In this document: positions 47,931 to 58,499 of the stretch, piece after piece
Position numbering within the stretch: the first letter of the stretch is position 1
How the letters are laid out: each line of letters starts with the position of its first letter
DNA from: Cryptomeria japonica
Lineage: Eukaryota; Streptophyta; Pinopsida; Cupressales; Cupressaceae
Direction: 5' to 3'
Length of the DNA: 64,000 nucleotides
Assembly: GCF_030272615.1 (NCBI RefSeq)
Contig: NC_081410.1
Coordinates: forward strand, 111,280,433-111,344,432
Made by a program: the position numbers and the translations under genes
Notes under the pieces: generated by a model
The model's database searches: none
Told to the model about the DNA's origin: nothing
Seen by the model: the letters and a program-made list of their open reading frames with translations, nothing else

Positions 47931-50900
47931 TTATGACAATAAGGAATAAAACTTATCAAAAACAGATTTAAAATCCTGCATAAAAGTTTTCATGGCCAAT
48001 GACCATGACTCAAGTAATGAGGTAGCAACCTCACTTTTTGTCTGCATTTGGAATACTAGTTCTTCCATAGCATCAATGGTACTCATCTCTTGAGTTACCG
48101 TGATGGCCTCTAGATTGAGAAAACATTTTTGAAGAATCTGCAGTCTAGGTAATAAGACCAGTTGAAGCTCCTGCAAATCTTTTGTCCAGTTACAGATTTT
48201 TGATTCCACCCTGGCAGTCTGCAACTGATAATGATGGACCGTTTGCCCATATGTAGTAAATGAATCATATGGCATCTTGAAGTTGCTGAGGTATGCCTGG
48301 AACTCCGATTGGAGTTTATCTTTCTGCTTAAGCACATCATCACAAAATAGATGGGGTTGGCAGATTTTACTCAACAATAGTTTACCCTCATCCATAGCAC
48401 CATTAATATCCTTCTGCTGCTTCAAAAGTTGAGACCAGAGCTCATTCAGTTTCTTGACTAAGGTAGTGTTGAGTGCCTTTTCATGATTCTTCTTTGTAGT
48501 GGCTGCAACAACATCTTCCAAGCATTGTACTTGGTCCTCTACTACAGTACAAAGGAGTTTCAACTTGGACAGAGAGGAATTAGTATTTGGGAGGTTAGTA
48601 CCGAGAATCAGACTCGTAAGGGTGTCAACTATAGATTGTATGACATCCCTTTCCTTCTTCCTCCGCAACTCTTCCAGTCTTTCTCGTGCCAATTTGATGC
48701 CTCACAGCAACTCAGACTCATTTGTTGATTGAAGGTCAATTGGACTGGTGGTATCAACCAGTTTGGCTTGACCACCGGTTGCCTTGGGAGTCTCTGCTTG
48801 TTTGGTTTTTTGTGCTTCCTTCTCCTCTGCTGCTCTTTTCTTTTCCTCTTATTTCTTCTTTTGCTCCTCTTCTTGTTTCTTCTTCAGTTCTTCCTTCTTC
48901 ATGTCTTCTTCCTGCTTTTTTTTTTCTTCCTTCTTATTTTTCTCCTCTTCTTTCCTCTTCTCCTCTTCTTTTCTCTTCTCCTCTTCTTTTCTCTTCTCTT
49001 CTTATTGTTTCCTCTTCTCCTCCTCTTTCTTTTTCTCTTCCTCTTTCCTCTTGTCTTCCTCTTTCTTTTTCTCTTCCTCTTTCCTCTTGTCTTCCTCTTT
49101 CTTTTTCTCTTCCTCTTTCCTCTTGTCTTCCTCTTTCTTATTCTCTTCCTCTTTCCTCTTGTCTTCCTCTTTCTTCATTTGTTCCTTGACCTGCTTCTCT
49201 TTCTCTGCTTTTTCTTTATCCCATTTCTCCTTCTCTGTGTTCGGAGTGACATCCTAAACATCTAATGCATCCACATCAATGGGATCATTTTGCTCTGTCA
49301 CTCTTTCCCCTTCACTGTCAAATGCTTCATCTGGTTTGCCTGATGTTAGATTAGGTGCTTGTTCAGCCTTCAGATTGGTCTTAGACACTTGGTGTAGTCG
49401 AACAATAGCTTTGGCATGTAAATGTGTGTCCTTCTCCACTTCAGAAGCTTTACCTTCCAGTAGCCTGAGTCTTCTTCTTCTCATGAAGAAGAGGCCTTTG
49501 TTCTTATCCATTATATCAAATAATTTAGAATTAGAGGCATTGGGAAATTATTGTGCAAAGACTCTCTCCTTTGTTTCCTGTTCCTTTTCAATGACAATGC
49601 AGCATTTGTTATCTAAAGAATTGTATAAAGAATCTGATGTGACCGATCTGATTTCAGATGGTGACTGATCATTGACACACAAATATCTAATAACCTCTTG
49701 TTCTACTTCATCTTTCTCATTATCATTAAAATCGTCAAAATGCTCTTTTAAATCATCAAGCAATTTTCTCCTAATGTTCTTGATTGTCCTCTGACAATGT
49801 GTCATAGGCTTATAGGAGGAAATATCTATGTTTATCGGTGCTAAATTTGTAGGTGCATTACCTATAGATTTTGCCTTCTTGCTTGATTGCCTAGTTTTCT
49901 TTGGTTGTACTTCCGGTTCAGTATCCTCTGGCTCTAGTGAGTTATTTTTGGTTTTCCGCTTCCTCTCGAATACTTTAGCGGGAGCAACCTCAGGTTTCTT
50001 CTTGGCAGGTGACCACTTGGTCACTTTTGGACTGGCTGAGGTAACCGGTGCTGATACCGATGGCACTACCTTGTCCTTTTTCTGTTTTGGTTCTTCAATC
50101 GGTGTTACCCTCTCTAAGTAGGTGCCGGTTCTCTTTTTTTAGCATCTAGTGGTGAGGCAAGTAGGGTAGAGGCATACCTAATCGACATATCATACATCAC
50201 TTCATATCCCATTCGTTCAACTGCTTCCTTTCTTGGTTCCACCGCTTCCATTATGCATTCATCTACCTTTATGGTGAAGCACATGTCATCTTCATATTTC
50301 TTCACAATATCTCCTGATATCCTCATCCTCTGGCTCATTTTCTGCTTGAATTCATCAAAGTATTTGTTCATAACTCAGGATGTGAATTTCCCACTACTTG
50401 AAGACTTTCCTTGATTTGTCTGGAGATCGATAAGTCAGCAGACCATTGCACATCACCTATTCTAGGGAAATAGCCTTGAAAGTAAAAGAATAGGCCGACT
50501 AGAAGTTATCCAAACCTGAACCTTAAAGCATTATCCTATTTAATGGACTTTAGGTTTAGTAGCAATTGCTTCTACAAATAGGTACACAAATCAAATGAGG
50601 CATCTTCCTTAATCATTATGTAGGCAAAATTCACTGCAGCAACAGGGACAGAGTTCATTCTGCTGGCATAAAACATCCGGTAGCCAATCACCATGCAGAC
50701 ATACTTAACAAAATTATCTTTGATGGTGATGATGGTCATCACCCGTTGGTCGCTCAAAGAATCAGTGAGCTTAGTCATTTCAGTCTCGGTGACCTTCCTT
50801 AGAGCTGACACCTCTCCAATGTTACAGAAACTGGTGACGACATGAATTGCTTCCAGTGTGATGTCGTGCATTCACTCAAGATATATTTTATCACCATGCA

Positions 50901-51213
50901 CTCTGCTTAGGATGATGCGAATATGATCTTCGGTGAACTCTTCCAGAAAATAAACCGTATTGTGCAGTTTCTTCCTCTCTAGGATGCTATATTCAGGTTT
51001 GATTTTCTTGTCATCCCCACAGAACATACCTAGCTAGGAATGGATCACTAGGGATCCTAGGTCTTCCAATTTATAATCAATATATTCTGAAATATCTTCC
51101 TCAACTATAACTCTGACGAGTATCTAGGATATGGCATTGTATTTCATCTTCTTTTGAATAAATTCAACTGAATCTACAGGTACACTTGAACTGGAGTGCG
51201 ATGCAGAGGCCAT
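47931..51213 (-). pseudogene. B ORF2, conserved protein of unknown function with charged helix (broken)
   Basis: ATG 51213 (MASASHSSSSVPVDSVEF), about 1090 codons. N-terminal domain: AIHVVTSFCNIGEVSALRK, YVCMVIGYRMFYASRMNSV, FDLCTYL, LLLNLKSIK and DVQWSADLSIS, matching A1 ORF2 block for block. Then VDECIMEAVEPRKEA (50270), a basic linker (AKVFERKRKTKNN), an acidic helix part (KHFDD-like, DDLKEHFDDFNDNEKDEVEQ), a highly charged Lys/Glu/Arg repeat (about 49215-48850) and a C-terminal helical domain of ~250 codons (LARERLEELRRKK to SVFDKFYSLLS). Frameshifts near 50450 and 50110; from 50066 to the end it is one frame with about four stops. Function unknown. Confidence 0.75.
48850..49215 (-). repeat. 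36-bp repeats coding a Lys/Glu/Arg single-helix region
   Basis: CCTCTTGTCTTCCTC recurs at 49047, 49083, 49119 and 49155, exactly 36 bp apart; less regular units continue left to 48850. On the minus strand each unit codes KEEEKKKEEDKR in the ORF2 frame. Such ER/K patterns form stable single alpha helices. Plus-strand Leu/Phe/Ser ORFs here are shadows. Confidence 0.85.
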
Positions 51214-51658
51214 GATTAAACGATAAACAAGAATTTTGAGAAATACCTTCACAATTCGAAATTTAGGTTTTGCCAATGTTGCTCAAAACACACCACTTTT
51301 CTTGCTTGGAACACCGCTTAGTGTTCTTCACCGATAGATTGAAAGTCTGCTGGATTCCTCTACAAGATTTTTGAATTCGCTTTGAATCGCTAGAGGAATT
51401 GCATTTTGTCGCTCTACTCTTGAAAATTCTTCACTTGAAAACAAATAAGTGAAAATGACGACAAAAATCCCTTTTAAACAATCTTTCACCTACCATAATA
51501 AATGCATCTCCGTTAGGGTACAAACCCTAATTTTTGCCTTTTAGCACTTCAAGTCTTCTGCCGATTGATAGGTAACATATACCAGTTAAGGTCTTTACCG
51601 TTATAAACCGAGGGTTCAAATATTTCACTGATATTCTCCCCCTAATCTTTTCTAAAGC

Positions 51659-52903
51659 TCAGTTTGTTGGTTCAGAGACTTCCACACTAGGTGCAGAAAC
51701 CGGTTCATCCTGTGATGCTTCTTCAGGTTTCTTTTTCCAAATTTTATTCATTCCTGCTTTGATGGTTTCAACATCAATCTTCCCTTCAAGAGTGATTGGT
51801 ATATCATTCGATAGGTTCTTTCTCATTCTACAGGTTCTGGCAGTGTGACCCAGTTTGTTGCAATGATAACATACCATTCTAGGTGTTCTTCATGGTCCAT
51901 TATTCATAGTACCATTCTTCCTTCTGCATGTTGCAGCAGTGTGACCGCTACCATGACAGATCAAACAAGTTGCTCTCCAACCAGTTTTCGCTTGATAGCC
52001 ACCTGACCGATGGTCATAGGTATTATACTGGTTGGGATTCTAGTTCACAGAGGGTTCCGAGATAACTCCTCGAGTCCTTGGAGGGTATCTCCCAGTGTTG
52101 TGCAACACATACCTACATTAAAATGCTCTATGCCCAAACTTGTTGCATGCATAGAAGTTTCCATTGAATCTATTTAATATAGGCTTATTGTTTAGAAAAT
52201 AAGGAAAATTATTGTAGGCCTTACTTCTACACATATTAGTAGTATGTCCTTCCTTGAGACAATTGAAGCAAACAAGTTTAAACTTTTTCTTACCTTTATC
52301 ATTGGATGTTGGTTGCTTCTTTGATGCTTCAGCTTTTGTTCCAGAGGTCTCACCTTCCTCATACCCAGAGAAACCAAGTCCAGTGGTATTCTTTACCAGT
52401 TTTGCTGATTCCACCTTTTGTTCTAGCTTAACAATACTCTTATTGAGTTTGGCAAGTATCTCCTTTGACTCAGTAAGTTCCTTGGAAATATTAGCATTAG
52501 ATTCCATCAAGGTTACATTCTCAAAAAGAACCATGTTTAGTTCACCTGGCATTTCTTATTTTTCCACTTTACTCTCTTGGAGATGAGCGGTAAGGGCATT
52601 GATTTCTTGCTTCGGCTTGGAGATCTCATGATCTTTGTCTTTTACCAGATCTTCAGCTTTCCTTTTGTTCTCAAGCTCTTGACACAATTTGATAGTCAAT
52701 CCTTCCAACTCCTTTCTTGGGTTGGCTTTAGATTCATTCAGTTTTTCAACTTCTTCAACTAGGGCATCCATGTTAGCTTCATTAGAAGAGCTATTTTCAG
52801 TAAGTTCCATCAGTTTCTCAGCATGCTCTCTTCTCTTGGCCAAAGAGGCTTTGTATTTGACTTTGAGTTCATCATAGGCTCCCCTCACAATGTATTCCCC
52901 CAT
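51659..52903 (-). pseudogene. B ORF1, Gag-like coiled-coil protein with four zinc knuckles (broken)
   Basis: ATG 52903 (MGEYIVRGAYDELKVKYK); 415 codons in a single frame, broken by about four stops (52556 and 52118 among them). Residues 1-170 are coiled coil (AKRREHAEKLMELTENS, ELTESKEILAKLNKSIVKLE). A GLGFSGYEEGETSG linker follows near 52370. Knuckles: CFNCLKEGHTTNMC (52260), a CNKFGHRAF-stop-C remnant (52125), CLICHGSGHTAATC (51960) and CYHCNKLGHTARTC (51870). The tail is acidic (EEASQDEPVSAP). Homologous to A1 ORF1. Expected role: RNA binding and particle assembly, inferred. Confidence 0.8.
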
Positions 52904-52939
52904 ATCTCTTTCCAAGTGGTTAGACTTATAGAAAGGTTG

Positions 52940-52951
52940 GCTTTGATACCA
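52940..52951 (-). other. B primer binding site (tRNA-iMet, one change)
   Basis: Minus-strand TGGTATCAAAGC, two bases after the LTR end; differs from C1 and A1 by one G-to-A change. Confidence 0.85.
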
Positions 52952-52953
52952 AT

Positions 52954-54074
52954 TGATGAATACTAAGAGTGGGGGGGGGGGGTGAATTAGTATACCAAAA
53001 AATACTAAACTCAAACTCTTAAACAATTTAGCAGTTAACCGGTATAACAGATTCACTAATAAACTGGTTAAGATAAATGCAAACCAAATAGCAAATAAAA
53101 AATACACCCACAAAAGCACAATCACCATAACACAAGATATTTTGATGTGGAAACCCAAATGGGAAAAACCACAGTGAGCAAAAACTCACAAGTAACTATC
53201 TGCAGAATAGAAACCAGACCGGTTAAGGTCATACAATGTTCTTTACCAGAACAAATCCTGTTAGGAATCTAGATCTTTGTTAGGAGATAAGTCATGTTAA
53301 AGACTACCTTGTTAAAGGATTTTAGATCCACAGTTGTGAACCACCTTGTTAGAGGATTTACAAAGGCTTTCCTAGGCCTACTCGGTTAAGGGTTTCAAAC
53401 TTGTCGAAGATGTGAGTAATCAACAAGTGAGTGATCTAGATACTAGCACAATATGCTTGGTTAGATCCTTGATAGCTCATTGTTAATGCATTTCAGTATT
53501 ACTTCAGTCTTCAATATCTCCACACTCTAACTCTTTACACATACCTAATCTTCTTTGCAAAGATCGCACATAGCCTTCTCATACATCATACTTCTCTCAC
53601 ACATGCAAACCCTAGACATGATGTCCTTATAAAGGAAACTGATTTAATGTCAGTCCAATAGGATTAAACTACAAGTTCTCAGTGCATCTAGACACATTTG
53701 GTAACATGGCACAAAATCATTGCCAAAGTGTCGGTGGATGATAACTCATCATAGAGTAATACTAGTTCATATAATATACCGATTACTGGTTGTCAAAAAT
53801 GAAGACTAGTAGATCATAGTGTTATCTACCGCTTTGTTCCTTCGTACCGCTTGAGATCCTCAAACCACTTAAGGTCTTCATACCGCTTGGGTTCTCCATA
53901 CCGCTTGAGGTCTTCAGTCAATTTGTGATCGGTTAACATCTTCTGCAAAACACCGATAGTCTAAAGACTATAATACATAATTCCAGTTGGAATAATTATC
54001 AGTTGAGCATAACTCATACATCAAGAAAGTGTGTGTCCATCAATGACAATCAAAACATCATCAAAATGGCAACA
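52954..54074 (-). repeat. B 5' LTR (1121 bp)
   Basis: Aligns with 46494-47657. Left edge TGATGAATACTAAGAG followed by a G-run of about 13 and TGAATTAG; right edge AAATGGCAACA. Has four 18-bp units near 53840-53911. Confidence 0.9.
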
Positions 54075-54325
54075 CTAAATACAGTTCCATGAATCTCTAC
54101 TTCCTTCAGATCAAATGACACAGGTTGAGCCATTGCCTTCATACAATCTACCTTATTGCTCAACATGGTGTCCAACCAGGGGAAAATCAAGTTTCAAATT
54201 TCACCAACTCTCCTCAAAATTTTGTTCTTGTTCGCATTAAGGCTTGAGATCTGATCATTTAGAGCCAATATATGCTCTTCAACACTGCTGGTTAGAGCTA
54301 TATTGGTATCAAAGGACTGTGAAAT

Positions 54326-55959
54326 TGGTGCAGGAGCACCTAGGACTTAGACTTTTTAGTTTTCTCAATTTTGGCTTATACTGACCCTCTCCAAGTTAGT
54401 AGTGAATAAGGACTCTAGGAGGGTCCAAGAGTTATTGTTTTGAGTCAATGTAGGCCTAGGTTGAGTTCATTCTTCTTGGATTTGCATTTTTGTGTAAATA
54501 GTGGATTTGAGTAGGTGATCGACCTTCTTGATGGTCAAAAATGTCAAAAATTGGTATAGGCATTAGGGAGGGTTAAATTAGTTAGGCATGTTTTAAAATT
54601 CATGCGTGATGACTTAGAATAGGTCTCATAGGTTGGGAAGACCAAAAAGTGAAAAAGTGCAAAATTGCAAAAGTTGTCTTGACAACTTTCATGACAACTT
54701 TTGTCCTGAATTGGTTAGTGATGGAGTTAGGGATTGTCCAATGCCATAGGATGACTCCACATGTGGGAAAATATATAAGTACCCTCTCTTTCAGGGTTAC
54801 CAAGGTTGGAGAATGTGCTTTGTAAGTTCAACAATTTGAAACTACTCATTTTCAGACTAGTTGGCAACATTTTGGCTTGATTTTTACTCATTTTGTAATT
54901 GAAAATGGATTGAATCCATTGATATAGAAATGGATTGAGTTTCTCTAGTGTGTTACAGTATTTTTGGTTCCATTTCAAGCTTTGTAGATAGTTTTCATTA
55001 GTGTTTTCTTGCTTTAGTTTGCAAACAGTCAGTTTTGGCTTGTATATAGCAGTTTTATGTAAAAATGGTTGCCCCATGAACTCCACACGTGCTTCCATCA
55101 CAAATTTTTGGGAAATGAAGGGAAACCACCTATAAAATGTACATATGTAGGGGAAGATTCTAGAGAAGAGTTTCAATATGACTGTCACCTTGTTCTAGGT
55201 GAGTCCAGGAGCAACCCGGCTAGAGGAAAATAAGGTGAAAATATGGTGCAAAGTGCAGGGGTGAATACCAAATCAATATCTAAGATTTTGGAGGGTTTCC
55301 ATGGAGTTCAGAGAAAGTTTCCAATGCAAGGAGAAGACTTGAAAAGGTCATTTAATTCTCAAACCCCAACTTGACCATTCACTGTCGGCTAGAAGGCCTA
55401 GAAACCCTTCAAAACCCTCATTTTGGGGTTAGCATATTGTACGGTGGAATAAGAAGCCAAAACCACAAAAATATCTTGATTTTAGATGAAAAATTGAAGG
55501 AAAACCAAACTTTCTATGGGGTCTTTTGGACCATTTTCACTCAAGCCCTAAAACACCGGTTTTAGGAGGCCTAATTGGGCTAATTCCTTGTAGCCCTTTT
55601 CTAGGCAAGATTTTGAAATCGGTAAGAAACCTAATGATTGAAAACCTCAAATGGACCCTAAATGCATTAAAAACATGTTAGAAGACACCTCCACACCTCT
55701 GCATCAACTCATGACTGTAGGATGTCAATTTGACAGGTTGACGCCAAGAAGCCATAATTGAGCACATGGGAAGCACTGTGAATTGGTAGTGTTCCTAGCC
55801 AAAGGACTTGGAGAAAACACCTTGGAATGGTGAAGAGTCAAGCCCTAGAAGAGACTAAGAAGGACTTAGAGGTATAGAGAGAAACTAGGCCTGGTGAGTT
55901 GGTGGAATTGAGCAACACCAACTAGATGAAGTGTTGAGCAAAGTAGGTGAATCCCATCA
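54326..55959 (+). repeat. S2, solo LTR with 5-bp target duplication
   Basis: Interrupts the A2 ORF2 alignment exactly: A1 GTGAAATACC corresponds to GTGAAAT before and GAAATACT after. Flanks are GAAAT (54321-54325) and GAAAT (55960-55964); ends are TGGTGCAGG...CCCATCA, so TG...CA. No ORF or internal region; 1634 bp. It begins with a small hairpin GGTGC-AGGA-GCACC. Orientation is set by a TATA box at 54771. Parent family not recognised. Confidence 0.85.
54771..54778 (+). promoter_or_regulatory. TATA box of S2
   Basis: ATATATAAGTACCCTCTCTTTC: TATA element followed by a pyrimidine start region, about 450 bp from the LTR start, preceded by CACATGTGGG. Confidence 0.5.
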
Positions 55960-56625
55960 GAAATACTATTAAGTTTTCCCTGGGAAACACTTATTTGCTT
56001 TTCTATATCTAAAATGGATTTGGAACAAATTAGACAAGACTTATACAATTTACCACCATCTATCAATGCATTTGAAATAACTTGCAAAACTTTATTCAAT
56101 CTCACTCTATCATCTTCAATCATCTTCCAGAATGTCTGCATGCAAGCATTAGCTTCTCGACAGGAGACATTTGTCCAAGGTTAGGAGGACCATCTAGATT
56201 AATAGAGATTTGAGGTGGGGTCCTTATGATTGCATGAGTGTCAATTTTAGGATCAATAACTCCTTTCCCCTTGTCTACCTTAGCAACCTTTACCTCTACT
56301 CTCTTAGGTTCCTTTATCTCTGCTCCATCCCCTTTATCTTATGCATAGGTGTTGCCATTTGGTGTAGTATCATCCTTTTGAATCTTAGGGGTTCTGAACT
56401 ATCTACCATTGGAGGATTATCATTGGTTTTATAATCAAGAGTTGTGTTTCCTTGATCTTCGGGATGTCCCTCTGTTTAAGTTTCATCCTTCTGATCACCA
56501 AAAACACCTTCTTTTTCTTTCGGCTGAGAAGACTTAAATGCATCTTTATACAAAGGATCATTCACAACTATTTTTCTCCATATATATTTAGCTTCCTTTC
56601 TTACATCTTCCACCTTTCCAATCAT

Positions 56626-56857
56626 AACCAAACATCCCAAACACGATTTATAGCTCCGCAATCACCAGAAAGCTTCTGGACCAAAACTACTCTGTTCATC
56701 CTAAAATACCAGTTAACTGGCTACTGGTTGACATCCTCTTCCAGAAATCAAGATCCGTGATTATTGGATGGGAATCTCATGAAGAGTTTCCATCAATGAC
56801 AACCCTAAACCAACAAACAATCATCAGAAGCCACCAGATGAGTGTCAATTGCCAACA
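56626..56857 (-). repeat. A2 5' LTR fragment (232 bp)
   Basis: Aligns with the LTR 5' end at 45850-46083. It is fused at its left to ORF2 sequence ending CCAATCAT (56618-56625); the LTR itself also has a CCAATCAT word near the break, which hints at short-homology deletion. The right edge GCCAACA abuts G2. Confidence 0.8.
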
Positions 56858-56862
56858 AAATA

Positions 56863-57960
56863 TCCCACTTCCTTAGATGAGGGAGGTTTTGTGTAGAAAA
56901 GGTGATCAACATGATAAGCATCACACGAATTTATGGATGCATAGTCATCTTTTGTATCTGAAGTGAAATAAATTTTAGGAAAACTCAGATGGCCGGGGTC
57001 AACCTTGTATTCTCCAACATGAGATAGTAAAATCTAAAGAACCCCAATCATCACCTAAGCATGCATTCGTCTTTGATGGAGAAGGTGATTTAGTAGGAGA
57101 AATCTCAATAGTAGTAGATTCTAGCATTTGTACCTCAAGGAGATTTGCCTTCAAGGAGTCCCTTTTCAAAGAATCCTCCTTCTTAGGTGATTTCTCCTTC
57201 ACAATGTCTTGTGTTCCAAGAAGTTCCCTTTTCTTCTATTCTTCCTTTTTAGGGGACAAAATAGAGGTAGGAATCGTTACCGACAAAGATAGAGTAGGCA
57301 CATGATTTTGAAATGAAGATGCGATCGAGGCCTGACCCACCACTGCCATGTGACATAAACGCATAGCCTCGGGATGAGCCTTGATCGTGACAACTTGGTT
57401 AATGTCTACAAACTTCATTGATCCATGAAGTGTAGATGACAAAACTCCCAATGCATGAAGACATGGTCTTCCCAAAAAAAGATTATAGGAGAGGGGATCT
57501 GTCATCACATGCACAAGGGTTGGGATGGTAACAAGCCCAAACTTTAGGGACAATATGATGATTTTACATGAAAGTTTTACCATTGTTATCAAATCCTTAG
57601 AAAAACAAGGAAGAGGCTAGAAAAGAGTTTGGATCCACCTTGATTTTTGGTAGCAAATCGAGGCCGCAAACATTAAGCACAGAACTTGTATCAATGAGTG
57701 TTTGTCTAATACCAACACCATTCACATGAACAATTATCATTAAAGGATCTGCCAAATTTCTCACTTATGGAGGAGAAATTTCATGGGGATAGAAAGTAAT
57801 ATTCGATGAGTCAGCACGAATATGATCTATCAGCGCATTTACATTCACTGGTCTCATAGAGGAAGGTATCATGATCTTTTGTAAGGCTTCTTGTAAAATA
57901 CCTTGATACATCAGAGCAGTTTAAAGTAAATCTAATAGTGAGATCTTAGTGAGAGTAACC
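56863..57960 (-). pseudogene. G2 protease region and linker (broken)
   Basis: Minus strand, right to left: YDIIEQLKVTLTKISLLDLL and SMRPVNVNALIDHIRAD (57990-57800), then the aspartic protease start MIIVHVNGVGIRQTLIDTSS with VLNVCGLDLLPKI near 57735-57640, where plant gypsy proteases have a D-S/T/G-G/S motif. The protease end YNLFLGRPCLHALG and STLHGSMKFV follow at 57510-57420. Then a Ser/Pro/Lys linker (EISPTKSPSPSK) reaches the A insertion at 56857. One frameshift lies near 57600. The G-patch continues at 39040. Confidence 0.78.
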
Positions 57961-58140
57961 TTAAGTTGCTCGATAATATCATAATCACTAGTTCGCTTAT
58001 GTCATGGTGAAGGTGCCTTAGGAATATTTGGTTGGGAAGGTGGTAAAGAAACTTGTGGTTAATTAAGAGTCTGTTTATTCCTTCGAGTATTATATGTGTG
58101 AGCAATGGTATTATAAGACGATTGCTTGGATTTCATATAT

Positions 58141-58453
58141 CTAGTATAAATCAAAATTTTCTCCTCTAAAAGGTTTTCCATTAATGGACTTAAATTTATT
58201 AGGAGAAGGACTTGTTGCAGTCACGTGAATGTAAGGTCTTTTAGGCCTTTGAGGGGCCGCAAAGACAACAATAACATTCATGAACTTTTCATCTTTAAAC
58301 GAGGATGTCATAGAGGATGACTCTCTCTTTACATCTCTTTTGGAAAGAGGTGCTTCTAAGAAGTCATCTAAAAATTCATCCAACATGTCGAAGTCATCCT
58401 TAGAGAATGCTTTATCAAAAGCATCAAACTCTAAGAGAAAGAGATCCGCCATT
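58141..58453 (-). pseudogene. G2 short acidic 5' ORF (not a normal Gag)
   Basis: First Met after the LTR gives MADLFLLEFDAFDKAFSKDD, then a very acidic stretch (MLDEFLDDFLEAPLSKRD) and a Pro/Ser tail (ATSPSPNKFKS), about 100 codons. No capsid domain or zinc knuckle. Only ~760 bp lie between LTR and protease, far too little for a Tat gag, so gag has been lost or replaced by this stub. Confidence 0.5.
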
Positions 58454-58499
58454 AAGTGTTTCACGTCAGGTTCACCAAAAATGTGGGGGGGGGGAGATT

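Larger units (their letters stand above)
46494..54074 (-). mobile_element. B, non-autonomous copia-type LTR element, complete
   Basis: Minus strand, 7.58 kb, same plan as A1: 5' LTR (52954-54074), primer site, ORF1, ORF2, PPT and 3' LTR (46494-47657). LTRs start TGTTGGCATTTTG and end TATTCATCA. No pol domains; ORF1 and ORF2 are ~445 bp apart. ORFs are better kept than in A1. The 5-bp flanks do not match (CTTAT and CTAAA), and ~80 bp of A2 sequence is present on both sides. Confidence 0.82.
46084..56857 (-). mobile_element. A2, second A copy in tandem, deleted and split by B and S2
   Basis: A-type ORF2 3' sequence runs at 46084-46493, 54075-54325 and 55960-56625 and aligns with A1 40004-41480; 56626-56857 aligns with the LTR. 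Thus A2 is LTR fragment + ORF2 C-terminal part + shared LTR; ORF1, the N-terminal ORF2 and most of the 5' LTR are deleted. A further ~260-bp deletion lies near 56140 relative to A1. Insertions: B (46494-54074) and S2 (54326-55959). Confidence 0.78.

Noticed and set aside
48722-49265. Three plus-strand Leu/Phe/Ser-rich ORFs that look like membrane proteins
   Set aside because: They are antisense shadows of the Lys/Glu-rich repeat in B ORF2, which continues in frame into homologous domains on both sides.
46411-54157. 80-bp flanking repeat of B as a giant target duplication
   Set aside because: The copies differ at 6-7 sites as separate A copies do; copia integrase makes 5-bp duplications.
54727-55188. 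153-codon minus-strand ORF in S2
   Set aside because: Lies within a solo LTR, opposite to its TATA box; no known motif.
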